From contig JAWZYV010013149.1 of NCBI GenBank assembly GCA_038373885.1, forward strand, positions 186,001-250,000: a stretch of DNA of 64,000 nucleotides, in the 5' to 3' direction. Shown piece by piece: positions 12,257 to 23,125 of this stretch (positions within the stretch are counted from its first letter, which is position 1; each line of letters opens with the position of its first letter). The position numbers were made by a program, and so were the translations under genes. The notes below the pieces were generated by a model that was not told the origin of the DNA, made no database searches, and worked only from the letters and a program-made list of their open reading frames with translations. Source of the DNA: Cheiracanthium punctorium. Lineage: Eukaryota; Arthropoda; Arachnida; Araneae; Cheiracanthiidae.

Positions 12257-12852
12257 CATTACCTACCTATATGGTAGGACGGTATTGTGCTTGAAATGGA
12301 TGAAATGTCCCTAAAACTGCCACTGACTGCAGTGTGTTGGAAATCTTTTGAGTGCTACTGTAGCAGAACTATAAATGAAAAAGACACTATTTTTGATGGA
12401 GAAGTTCATTTTGTAATCCTTAACAGCATATATCATTTCATACGCTTTAATGAATTACGGCACATAGAGCGTAATGTATTTAGAATCTTTTGGGCGGCCC
12501 TGTAGATAAACTACCCAGTCGAATTTGACCAAAAGGGGAAATTCACAACTACATGCCACAAAAATCCTAAATATAAAGTTTTAACATTCTACGACCAATA
12601 ATTTTTTAGATATGCGAATTACATACATACGTACGTATAGATGGCATGGAAAAACTGGTCAAAATAGACTCGTTGTTGGTCAAAATGGGTTGCAGCCTCA
12701 TTTATATGAACGTGCATGCTAGCGTACGAGATGCATCGAAAAAATTCTTAAAAGTAAATTTAGCAGCAGTCAAAATCTGTTTTTTCGGCGAAATTGGCCT
12801 CCGAAATTTTTCGGGATTACATTACTTCCTTATATTCCGTACAAGGAAGTAA
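12257..12852 (+). repeat. Hairpin-ended interspersed repeat, plus-strand copy
   Basis: This copy runs from text around TGTGCTTGAAATGGATGAAA through a core with ACATAGAGCGTAATGTATTT (about 12463) and ACATACATACGTACG (about 12621) to a terminal hairpin TTACTTCCTT...AAGGAAGTAA at 12822-12852, followed by AAA. Related copies are at 24189-24485 (minus), 42030-42691 (plus) and 54195-54545 (minus). Two copies share a conceptual frame with TIFDGE, but I doubt that this is a functional gene. The repeat class is unknown. Confidence 0.65.
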
Positions 12853-12904
12853 AAATGAATTCACCCAGATCGAAAATAAATATACCATATATATAATGTA
12901 TCAT

Positions 12905-12985
12905 GTTAGGGAGTATAGTAATCGAACCCTGGACCTCTAGGCTATGAGTTAACGGAGAACCCACTTTGCCACACTAGTCGTCGAA
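12905..12985 (-). repeat. tRNA-like SINE head
   Basis: On the minus strand a perfect box A match (TGGCAAAGTGGG against TRGCNNAGYNGG) is followed about 40 nt later by GGTTCGATTAC, one mismatch from the box B consensus. This is the RNA polymerase III promoter layout of tRNA genes. The anticodon-loop-like string CTCATAG is present, but convincing acceptor and anticodon stems are not, so this is more likely a tRNA-derived SINE or a tRNA pseudogene than a working tRNA gene. Confidence 0.6.
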
Positions 12986-13904
12986 AATTTCTTTTAACTT
13001 GTTTGAGAAATAATTAGGGGCCACCACTCCTTTGTTGCTCCAGGGTCTCCACACTTCTAAATCTGGCACTGTGTATCATAATCCATGATTGAACCGTTTG
13101 TTTTCCTTGTTCCATAAAACGCTTCTTTGGAACTGAAATCTACATTAAAATCACCTACAAAAACTGTTGAACTAATGGTATTCATGGTTAATCGCGATTT
13201 CACTATTCGAACAGTGAAGCGATTAATGGCGATTTCACAATACGAATTGGATTCGCGATTACCCGTTTTCACAATCCGAACTGTATTCACGGTTAAATGC
13301 GATTACAGTTTTCGCTATTAATCGCTTCACTATTCGAACTGTATTCACGATTAATCGTGAGGGGGCTGCAACCCCAATTTAATATTTAGCTTGCAATTGA
13401 AACTTAGTTAATAGATTGATACACAGCCACTCCACCCCCCCGAGTGCAGTCCCCGATATAAAATCCTGCATCTGCTACTGCATGAGTCCGGGTTTTTTAA
13501 TGAGAGCTCCTACCCTTAACCGAACAAGTAGTGAATACTATCGAATGAACCGAGTAAAAGAGTAGTGAATACTATTAAGTAAAACAAGTAGTGAATACTA
13601 TCGAGTGAACCGAGTAAAACGAGTAGTAAATACTATCGAGTGAAACGAGTAGTGAATACTACTCGAATAGGAAGCGAGTACTCGCGATTAATCGTGAATA
13701 CTACTCGAATAGTGAAACGAGTATAATGAGTAATCGAGTATAATGAGTATATCAAGTAAACGAGTAATTCGCAAGTACTCGTTTCACCGATGATATTCGA
13801 ATGCTATGTGCTGGGCGTTCAAATAAATTTTTCAAAATCGATTGATTCGAATGGATTTAATAATCGATTAATTTCATTCATTCATGCCCATCACTATGTG
13901 GAAG

Positions 13905-15038
13905 TGATTAAACGTGGTTTTCAGGGCAAGACCACCGATTCCCTTCCCCCTTGCGAATGACTTGGCAGATCTCTACAAACATTTTTATGGGTGCCCATAG
14001 TGTCTTGAATTGCACATCCTCTGCTCGGAGCAGATACACTAGTTACCTTTTACAACTATTTCCAGAGTTAAATATTTGAAATGCTGCTCGCGAATGTTGT
14101 AGCAGAATTATAAAGTTATAGGAGGGAAAAACTCATTTAAATAATTGCATTAGCATACTAGTGTAGGACACACTAGTCGTTGCCCTTAGCTTGTTGAGCT
14201 ATTTTGAAAAACATAGAACAGTAAAACTCATTAAAATTCTTTTGAACCACCTAGTTTTGTGCCTCTCTCCTGCCTATTTTCCTGGCAGGGGCCAGCCTCG
14301 CCAACCCCTAGCTAGAGCCCTGCACCCCATTTTTTTTAAGTTTAGGCTTTCTGTCGCCTGCACCTGCTTCCCATCTCAGTCTTTCAGACTGTTGCCTTGT
14401 TCTTTCTCAGTTTCGACATTTTGCCATCCTCTATTTTTCTTTAACTTATCGCCCAGGGTGGACCACATCTTCCTACGTCACTACTTACGAACATTACTTT
14501 TTACGTACACTACCCACCTTCGTACGTCATTGTCCAGCGTGATTTTAAAAAGAAAATTACAAGATTTCTAACAGGCGACTGCAAATAATGCCGCCAGGTA
14601 GTCGCTATGTTACTGGTGAAAGAAAAAATTAATGCAAGTTTTCATAGCTGGGGCAAAGAAAAATAATCCAAAAATGAAAATAACTATTTTAAAGCTACTT
14701 GAATTAATGTCTGTCCGATATACAACCATATTTTTAAAAATCCTCTGTTAGTCTCCTTACAATGAATTCAACGATAAGGATTGCTGCCCCTACCAAAGAG
14801 CGAAGGCAGATAGATCCATGGAGAAGGAACAGAAGAGATGCTCCCCTGAACAAATATTTAGACAAGATAAAATGGTCTTTCTGAAAATGATGACATATTT
14901 CATGCAATTCTGAATTAGTACTCAAGCTTTGTGCCTCACAGAAAAAAAAAAAAAATTATAAATCTGCCCATATCAAAGGTAGGACTTTTTTCTCTGTCCC
15001 CCAACTGACAGCAATAAATAACTGTTAATTTTCTTTTT
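13905..15038. other. Noncoding remainder of the outer hAT element
   Basis: No gene recognised. A 126-residue open frame at 14191-14571 (plus) is rich in Leu, Phe, Ser and Pro and resembles nothing I know, so I treat it as chance. A pyrimidine-rich patch lies at about 14260-14470. Confidence 0.4.
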
Positions 15039-15163
15039 TTTAAAAACCCTTTTTTTTTCCAAATTTTACGTGTTATACAAGTAGGCAATGGTTAATCTAG
15101 GCCTGCCGCCCCTTTGAAGTGCCACCTCTCTGCATCATAGCACGGCACGGCCCTGCAATATTT

Positions 15164-16369
15164 CAATGTTGTATGATCATTACTAAACTACATTAGCTTT
15201 CATTCTACTGTTTAACCCTCTGAGCGTTTTGAAAATGGGCAAATAATGTAAAGTTGTTTTCACGGTAAAATTTTTATGTAGCTTTAAAATTATTTTTTAA
15301 AAAATTTTTTTGATAGGAAGATTTTTAATTATTAAAAAGTTAACTCCTAAAATACCCAATAAAATATCAAAACATATTTTATTATACCTTAAGTGTTGTA
15401 AATAATTTAAATTATCGATGCATTGCAGTGAAAACTGGAATGATGTGGACAGAGTTTTTTACATCACAAATGTTTGAAGGGTTAATTGTTTGTGTTTAGT
15501 CAAATGATCATGTGTATATGCCTGATAATAAGTGTCTCTCATCTCAGAGAAAAGAAAGTAGTGAAAATTGTTTTATCTATATTTTATCATAATTTCTGAT
15601 CTGAACACATCAGGAAACCCAAAGAAACAAAATCTCTTTAAAATTGGTATGCTGTAATGAACATAACACAAACAAATTGTCTGATATGAATTTTCTAAAG
15701 TTATGTATATCAAACCAGTGAAGTAGGCTCTAACATGATTATTTTAGATTATGTGGGCAAGTTCTGACAGTTGAAATTGACCTTCCAAATTAAGCTCAAA
15801 CTCATTGCTACCTTATTCATAATTGATATAGAAATAATTTGTTGGTTAAATTATGCTGCAGGTGTTAGATATTCCATAAACATGTTTTAAAAGAAAAAGA
15901 AAAAAAAATGTGTTAAGCTCAGAGATTAGGAATCCATGTCTGTTATAATTAACTTAATTTCTAGTCTGTAGCTGACTGTTTGTGGTTGTTCAATTTTTAG
16001 CATTTTGTGTTGATGTAGCAGGAAAAGAATAGTAATAATATTTTTTAAAAAGGCTGGTTTTTAATGCATAGTACTATATTTTCTTGTTAATAAAGGGGCT
16101 TTTTTTTGTTGTTGTAGTTGTGTGTGTGTATTTGTGGAGACGGAGACATTCTAAAATTTTCTCTCTTTAATTATTTTAATATTATTAATTTAAAAAAATA
16201 TCTTTGACTTTCAAAAACAAGTTTTCTTTTCCTTTTTTTTTTTAATCTAAGAAAGATAATATGAAAGGAACTAATTGTGTTTGTGTAAAAATTTTTTAAA
16301 AGTCATTCTTGCTAGAGTTTTGTCTAGGGATATTTTATTGGATTATATGCAAGAAGTACTATCGCATTA
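15164..16369. other. AT-rich intergenic stretch
   Basis: No open frame, inverted ends or array was seen. Short T and A runs and a TGTGTGTGTG run near 16120-16128 are the only structure. It separates the large hAT block from the Tc1 element. Confidence 0.5.
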
Positions 16370-16371
16370 TA

Positions 16372-17780
16372 CACTGCTGGCCACCCAAATTGCAACACCA
16401 AGAAAAACAAGAGATATCACAACAAAATTTATTGTGTAGATAACATGTTGACCAAGTAACAAATGATTAAATTTACAGCATTCTATGAAGCGTGGTTCCT
16501 GCCAAAATCAGTACCCAGAGTAGACTCCGTTGTTGGAGATCACAGCTGCCACACGCCTCGGCATTGATTCAAAGAGACTTTGAATGTGTTCTTGGGGTAC
16601 AGCAGACCAAGCAGCTTCCACACGTTGCCAAAGTTGATCTGGTGTGACAGCTGGGGATGAACTCTGGGTCAGTCGTTGAGCAACCATGGACCACATGTTT
16701 TCTATCGGCGAAAGATCCGGAGAGCGCGCCGGCCAGGGAAGCAATTCAATCTGGTGATTGACGAAGAACCCTTGGACAATGCGTGCCACGTGTGGCCGTG
16801 CATTATCCTGCTGAAATATGGCTGTTGGCAAGCCCTGAAGGTAAGAAAGGACAACTGGCTCCAACACCTCGGAGATGTAGCGCTGGCTGGTTAAAGTACC
16901 GGCAATGCGTACTAGAGGAGTGCGAGAGAGATATCCGATACCGCCCCATACCATAATACCCCGTGCAGGACCAGTGTGACGGTGCATAATGCAGCTGTTC
17001 AGCATCCTCTCTCCACGGTGTCTCCAGACTCGAATCCGACCGTCGTGGTGTTGCATACAGAAGCGTGACTCGTCAGTAAAGAGAATTTCATTCCATTCTG
17101 TCGTCCACATCCTTCTTTCATCGCACCATTGGCGGCGGAGACGTCTGTGGTTCCGCGTCAGAGGTAGACAAAGCAACGGACGTCTTGCGGACAGACCATT
17201 CTGCTGTAAACGACGTCGAATGGTACGCGCAGACACTGGATGATGCGTTACAGACTGAATCTGCTGTGATATGGTTCGTGATGTGACTGAGCGGTCCGTC
17301 ACTGCCATGCGTACAATCTGCCTGTCATCACGTGACGTGGTGCACTGAGGTCGATGCGGTCGATCACGTCTGTCCGTCGTACCCTCCTGCACCCAACGAT
17401 CACATATCCGCATCACAGTTGTTTGGTTTCGTCCAATACGACGACCGATTTCCCTGAAAGATAACCCACAATCTCGGTATGCCACTATCCTTCCTCTGTC
17501 AAACTCGGATACTTGATCAAAAGATGATCGTTGTTTCCTACGAGGCATAATTTATCGTTTTTTTGAAAAAAAAGCAAGAAAAACACAATTGCTGTACTTG
17601 AAACCGTCGAAATCTCCAAGCCTTAAATAGCGCTTTGAGGTGGCGCCACAGGCGCGCTTGATGTGCGTCTGCGCTGAAATTCTAATCATTTGCATATCTC
17701 ACCTCAGCTAATGCATGTTGTAAATTTCATATTATTTGCATGCTTCCTTCAGGGTGTTGCATTTACGATGGCCAGCAGTG
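16372..17780 (-). mobile_element. Complete Tc1-type DNA transposon
   Basis: The left end CACTGCTGGCCACCCAAATT at 16372 and the complement of the right end, CACTGCTGGCCATCGTAAAT, run on to a shared TGCAACACC, giving inverted repeats of about 28 bp. TA dinucleotides flank the element at 16370-16371 and 17781-17782, the standard Tc1/mariner target. It is 1409 bp long and contains one intact transposase gene on the minus strand. Length, ends and open frame all fit a complete and possibly autonomous copy. Confidence 0.97.
16508..17548 (-). CDS. Tc1-type transposase, intact DD34E
   Basis: 346-residue protein, a normal length for Tc1 transposases, starting at the Met (MPRRKQRSSF) 232 bp inside the right end. 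Residues about 14-52 form the first helix-turn-helix (LSFREIGRRIGRNQTTVMRI). Residues about 70-120 are the second DNA-binding helix-turn-helix region. The DDE domain follows: Asp159 in LFTDESRF, Asp248 in FQQDNARPH and Glu283 in SPDLSPIENMW, with exactly 34 residues between the last two. The enzyme cuts and rejoins the element ends in the nucleus at TA sites. There is no frameshift or internal stop. The gene is visibly richer in G and C than the flanking DNA, which fits a recent arrival, perhaps by horizontal transfer. Activity is not proven. Confidence 0.97.
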   Translation of the reverse strand: MPRRKQRSSFDQVSEFDRGRIVAYRDCGLSFREIGRRIGRNQTTVMRICDRWVQEGTTDRRDRPHRPQCTTSRDDRQIVRMAVTDRSVTSRTISQQIQSVTHHPVSARTIRRRLQQNGLSARRPLLCLPLTRNHRRLRRQWCDERRMWTTEWNEILFTDESRFCMQHHDGRIRVWRHRGERMLNSCIMHRHTGPARGIMVWGGIGYLSRTPLVRIAGTLTSQRYISEVLEPVVLSYLQGLPTAIFQQDNARPHVARIVQGFFVNHQIELLPWPARSPDLSPIENMWSMVAQRLTQSSSPAVTPDQLWQRVEAAWSAVPQEHIQSLFESMPRRVAAVISNNGVYSGY

Positions 17781-17940
17781 TATTAACTCCTGACTTAAAT
17801 AGCACTTTAGCAGGTGGGTACAAATCAACCTTTTTATTTTCATGATAGGCAATATGAAAATATATTAAGTAATACAAATCATATGTAGAGGAGGGGTGGG
17901 GGGTTAAGTTTTGTTATGCTTCAGACAAAAGCATAGCAAG

Positions 17941-20900
17941 CAGACTTCGTGCCGATTACACAGACGTGTAATCGATTACGATTACGATTAATTTTCACTT
18001 TTAGACCAGGATTACGATTAGCGGAGAAAGTATAATTCCCCATTATGGTTAGATTACGATTATCATATAAAACCCAATTTCTGATTACGATTAGATTACG
18101 ACTATGTAATCTATTAAACTTTCGATTATGATTACATTTGAGTCCGATTACGATTATATTACGATTACAAAACTTTTCTTTTTACCCTTCTGGCATTGAT
18201 ATTATAATGTCTAAATTTTACAATTTTAATTCAAGAACAGAATAATGGGTCCATCTGTTCAGGGAGCTAAATTACAAGAATGCCATACAGCAAGAACTTC
18301 TATACTATTAGACGAACCTGGTTGATTTCCTAGGCCCACTTGTGAAAAGTTTTTTAATGCATACAAACCTCTATTTGAACATGGTATTTTTCGATTTTAA
18401 CTTAAACATATGTCATTTGCAGTGTGCATGTGGGGTGGGGGGGGGGGGACAGGCTTGGTGGTTTAACACATCTTTGAAATGAACCCAGGTTTAACCTAAT
18501 CAAGCAAAAATTAGTATACAAAAATTGATATTTGATCCCTTCTATGCTCGGCATTGCTCCCTTGCCTATGTCCTGGTTTTCTGGTTTCGAAAGAGGTACT
18601 GGCAGACGCATGAAAAGTTAGCCGTGGTTCCTATTCAGCCGTGAAAGAGGAACCTCTGTCATTACGATCTTACAACGATGTGCGCGAACATATTAAACCA
18701 AAGTTTAAGATTTTTTAATGCATTGAGTAAAATGCTAAAAACATGGGCTCTCGACAAATGCATTGTTTTCTCTACAATAACCGTTAGCCTGAATCTGAAT
18801 AGATGAGGCTGAACGTATATTGCAGTTATTATTTTACAGAAAACTTCACGCACAGTTTAACTTCTTTTTTTATACTTTCATAACACGTATATGGGCATTA
18901 AATATCTAAAACTGGGCCTGCCGAACAAACAAACTTTTAATTTCTAGAATACACACGCCGTTTTAAAAATTCAAAACTAACTACTAACTCAAAACTACAT
19001 GCATACTATGTATTGAGGATAATTTAAGAATTACAGAAAGACTTAAGAATACTACTATTAAGAATAGCAGAATGGAGATGTCTAAAGATATCTATAAACA
19101 TACATCTTAAAAGTGTGGTGGGTCATATATAGTGTATTGGTGCTGGTACGATGTAATAAACAAAACTGGACAGTGATATTGGCGGTGTGAATGGCAAAAC
19201 CCAACGTAATGCCAATTACAATAAAAAAGGCACGAATTTACTGTAAAACTATTTTATAAATAATTAACCGTTCAAAGATGCTCACTTTCTAAGCAATTAG
19301 CTGTTATATATGCTAAAGAACAGACACACATTTTTGTCTCTGGTCAAGAATTCCTTTTACATATTGAATATTTAATATACACATATATACATATATACAT
19401 ACATTTGAAATTTAATGAAAATAGTACAGTGCCAAAAGTTTTTTTAAACTTTTGAATGTGGTATAAAGGAGCGAACATTTTTATGAGAGATAGAAAATAG
19501 GTTAATATAGACGTAGAGATGTCAAAGATTTGCGGATGAGAGGGGGGGGAGAGGGATGTGTGTATATAATATATTCAAGAGTGGAAATAGTGAAATTTTT
19601 ATAGGTTTTGCGGGAGGAAAAGACTTTTGAATCGATCGTATTTTAAACAAAGTAGACGGCAAGCGGAACCCTGTCCTACGCCTATGTTGGTTAATGCGAA
19701 TTCTCGGAGGAATTATAAAAGCTTATAATACACACAATAGAAAAGTTATATATAATTAGTCTCCAGTTTAATTCCAAATTGATAATAAATAAATGCCAAC
19801 AATTCAAGTTCGAAAGACGTACTATGTTTTAATATAATATGTGTACAGTACAAATTAGATAGAAACAAAATATTTTAAATAATTTTCAGACTCATCAGTG
19901 AAAAAAACGAAGTATGAATACTTTGTGAATCATATTAAAAAGAAAATGAACTGTTTTCTGTGACAAATTTCTAACACTGGCATAAATGAAAATAAATTAT
20001 TTATCCGTTAAACTTTTAGAACTAAGTCAAGGCAGCCAATCAAGTCGAAAATAAGACAAAATTGATTTTTAATACTTCATTATGTATTTTTACGCATTTT
20101 TATTCACCATAAAATTCTATTGAAGGAAAAAAAAAATGTTAATTCTATTAAAGGGGGGAAAGGGGTTTTGTAGATCATTGTGTATGTTCCCTACTCTTTA
20201 CCCATTTATCCAGAAATTTATCGATCATTAAAAAATATTGATATTTCTAAAGGTCTTTATAAAATTATTACATTCTTATGCAATTACATTCTTATTAATA
20301 GCACAAAGATATACTAATTTTTAACGGAAATATATGCGCTCCTACCTGCTTATCCAAACAACACAAGGAACCAAAGTTTATCTGTTGTCCACTAATCCAA
20401 ACAACACATTCATAGTTCTTAAATGCACATCCTTTTCCATTTTTATTTTTATACTTTTCTAAAACTGAAAAAACATGCTGCACTTTTTCCTGTATAGGTG
20501 CCATTTATGTTCTTTTCACGACCGCAAATCAAAATGAAGAAATGAAGGAAAGATCTGACACCACAAGAAATAGTTTTAGCTATTCCCTCCCGCGCAACCC
20601 TCACTTTCTTCTAGGAAGTCCATTCTTGTCTCTCACCAGTCCAGACTTGGATGAACAGAAGACGACAGACAACAACAACAACAACAAAAAAGAATGGTCA
20701 TCTAAATATTTTCCCGGGGGAAAAAAAAATAATAATACAAGCGAGCTCCTGGCTTCCTCCAAACGTCGGAGCTCCAGGGGAACTTCCTGTCTTCAGGGCA
20801 TGCCTGTGCCTCCCCGTGAAAATTTTCCCAGCAAGCAGAACAAAAACTAAAACTGGGCAACTGTAATCGTTTTGTAATCCTCTCGTAATCAAAGCGACTA

Positions 20901-21105
20901 CGATTACAGTCTCTTCGACTACGACTATCTGGCAAATGAAATTTCTAGATTATGATTAGACTACGATTACGCGAAAAAATAAACTTCTAGATTATGACTA
21001 GATTACGATTACATGAAAAATTTAATTGCCAGATTACGATTACACAAGAAAATGTAATCGATTACAGTCGATTACGATTACACGATTATGATTACACGAA
21101 GTCTG
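17941..21105. mobile_element. Nonautonomous hAT element with GATTACG subterminal arrays
   Basis: Ends CAGACTTCGTG and CACGAAGTCTG are perfect 11-bp inverted repeats, flanked by the exact 8-bp repeat ATAGCAAG at 17933-17940 and 21106-21113. Both ends carry dense runs of the motif GATTACGATTA and variants: about 17953-18170 on the left, and about 20859-21095 on the right, where runs on both strands occur. In hAT elements, repeated subterminal motifs bind the transposase. The 2.7-kb interior has no recognisable gene, but holds a G run at 18435-18450 and a GC-richer patch at 20700-20850. Confidence 0.9.
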
Positions 21106-21507
21106 ATAGCAAGATCAGCTGAGTGTTAAACGCATTTCATTCTAAATTTTATTTTAAGTGATGTTTGATTCATGAATATAATTGCAGGGTTTCCCCTGAT
21201 GACTAAGAAGGTGACTTTTGCTACTAATTTATAGATAAGGCAACTTGAGCTACTTTTTTGAATAAAAAAAACCTGATTTTCATACTATTTTCAAGTTTTT
21301 GTTACTTGCACCCTACTCTAGGCGACTAATTTGAAAATGAGATTTAGGTTTTTCTCAACTTAGTTTTCTTTTCAAATTTGCGATTGGTCATTCGACATTT
21401 TAATCTGTTTTTAACATTTTCCAACAAGGTTGAAAAGTGTTTATGATTTCAGTTTGTCTGTCTGAAGCGGTTCATATGTCTGTCCATTTTCTAACTCCCG
21501 TAAATAT

Positions 21508-23061
21508 CAGGGTTGGCATGGTTTAAACCATGGTTTAAACCAAATGGTTTTTTTCTCAAAAAAACCAATTGTTTTTTTTTTTAAAGAATAATTTAAAATT
21601 ACAAATACTACAGATAGAATACGTACTAATATATTTTTAAATTATCCTCATAAGTATCAAGAATAAGTTTATTATATCACTCTAGATACCTTATTGTTTC
21701 ATAATTATTAAAAATTATTAATTAAACTTAAATTATAGGCTGCATTTTTAACTTGAATAATGCTTGATACTTGAACTTTTCCAAAATAGAGGTTTTGTGT
21801 TTTAACAACTTATTTCTAAACCTTAAAAATATTATTTTGAACTAGTTATCGCCATTATTACTGATGAATCTAAGAGCAATATTCCATGTAAAATGTAGTA
21901 AACAATTACTATTGTATTATATTATACTAGCTGCCAAGGTGGCCAGCTTGGCCCCCCATATCTTACCATATATACTCAGTCAGTTTTGTCTAAATTATCG
22001 GAGTCCTTTCAACGAAAATAATATTTCATGGTTTTAATCGTATTTGTCATGAAATGTATTTAGGTTATGGTTGCTACAAATTTTGGGGGTATCATGACAA
22101 AAGCTGATGGTGACCATGGGACATGTGAATAGATCCGAAAGATTTTGGGGTCCTCATCATGGCACAGTGGTAATGTCACTGAAAATAGTAGGTGGCCGAA
22201 GTGTGAGGGTCCCGGATTTGGGTCCCATCATGCGGCTGTCGATCTAACTGTCTGGAGTTTTAGTAGGTTTTCTCCAGATGTAACGTGGATACGCATTAAA
22301 ACCCCTTAGAAAGTCCACCTGCCAAGGCATCTCCTATCCTTGGCAGATCACTCAGAGTACCGTTGCCATTAATCAAACCAAAAAGAAAAAATTTGCTTTT
22401 TTGTGTATGGAAACACGAAATGGCTAAAATATACTTCAATCCATTGCAAAGTGTTTTTTTTTTTAAATGTGCAATAAATGTGAAGTAAAAAAATCCAAAA
22501 GACTTTGCTTCTTTGCACATACATTGTTATTTTTTAATCTATCTACTGCATGGCACACGTAACCAGTAACGAATAGGCTTGCTTCACTTGATGTCATTGA
22601 ACTGTTAATCTGGATTTTTTGCACGTGTGTTATTGTTATTATGCTAATGTTTACATCTAGTTCTTGCCGCTTCCAGCATAAAAATATCGTCAATTTTGGT
22701 ACCGCATACATTAGCGTTATTATATAAGTAGATACTAAATATAAAAAAATAGTATCTCTAAATAAAATATTAAAATTGAATGATTTCAATGTCCACATAA
22801 GTACACAAACGATTTTTTATTTACTTTGTTTTAATTATTTTCAGAAGAAATATTAATTTTTATTTGAACATTTTACAAATAATTTTATTTATAAATATGT
22901 AACATGTAATTATAAAAGGATTTTTAAAAAAAAAACCAAAAAAACCTGGTTTAAACCAAAAAAACCCAGTTTAAACCAAATAAACCCGGTTTTTTGGTTT
23001 TTTTCAAATAAACCTGGTTTTTTGGTTTTTTTCAAATAAACCGGGTTTTTTTCCAACCCTG
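21508..23061. mobile_element. Nonautonomous hAT element with GGTTTAAACC repeats
   Basis: 1554-bp element with ends CAGGGTTGGCATGGTTTAAA and, complemented, CAGGGTTGGAAAAAAACCCG, flanked by the exact 8-bp repeat GTAAATAT at 21500-21507 and 23062-23069. Subterminal copies of GGTTTAAACC and AAACCNGGTTTT fill both ends (21520-21580 and 22940-23050). The interior contains the SINE-like segment at 22130-22370 and no transposase. Confidence 0.93.
22130..22370 (+). repeat. tRNA-derived SINE-like segment
   Basis: TGGCACAGTGGTAATG matches a tRNA box A (11 of 12 positions), and about 45 nt later TCCCGGATTTGGGTCCC resembles a decayed box B. Downstream text with GTGGATACGCATTAAAACCC and CTTAGAAAGTCCACCTGCCA recurs inverted at about 60137-60190. 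The shared part may be the body of one SINE family. Both copies lie inside hAT elements. Confidence 0.5.
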
Positions 23062-23125
23062 GTAAATATATCCATGGATTTCTACAAAATTTAGATATGT
23101 TTTTCCTATGTTCTGTACCATGTGC

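Larger units (their letters stand above)
9074..13896. mobile_element. Nonautonomous hAT-like element with long subterminal repeat arrays
   Basis: The left end TAGTGATGTGCC at 9074 matches the reverse complement of the right end, TAGTGATGGGCA, at 13896. The flanks CATGGAAG (9066-9073) and TGTGGAAG (13897-13904) match at 6 of 8 positions. Both ends carry arrays of a short motif (left TAGTATTCACTACTCG at about 9170-9420, right its complement CGAGTAGTGAATACTA at about 13520-13800), plus the palindrome-like CGATTAATCG. A further group of similar repeats lies at about 13160-13370. The interior has no transposase and is occupied by other insertions (9623, 12103) and older repeats. It sits inside the probable hAT element 5039-15155. 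Confidence 0.7.
5039..15155 (-). mobile_element. Probable large hAT element carrying ZMYM1-like transposase remnants
   Basis: The left end CAGGGCCGTGCGGTAG at 5039 and the reverse complement of the right end at 15155 (CAGGGCCGTGCCGTGC) share their first 11 bases. The flanks are CTATATTT (5031-5038) and CAATATTT (15156-15163), a 7-of-8 match as expected for an aged hAT target duplication. The interior holds two degenerate hAT transposase copies on the minus strand. Removing the nested 4.8-kb element at 9074-13896 and the MITE at 5121 leaves about 5.1 kb, a normal size for an autonomous hAT. The pairing of two ends 10 kb apart is inference. The matching ends, matching flanks and transposase content support it together. 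Confidence 0.5.

Noticed and set aside
12905..12985. Functional tRNA gene
   Set aside because: Boxes A and B are present, but acceptor and anticodon stems do not pair convincingly. Reported only as a SINE or tRNA-like head.
14191..14571. 126-residue open frame (plus strand)
   Set aside because: No domain resemblance, biased Leu/Phe/Ser/Pro content from pyrimidine-rich DNA, and location inside a decayed transposon. Probably chance.
16676..17243. Open frames on the plus strand opposite the Tc1 transposase
   Set aside because: They are shadows of the real minus-strand gene.
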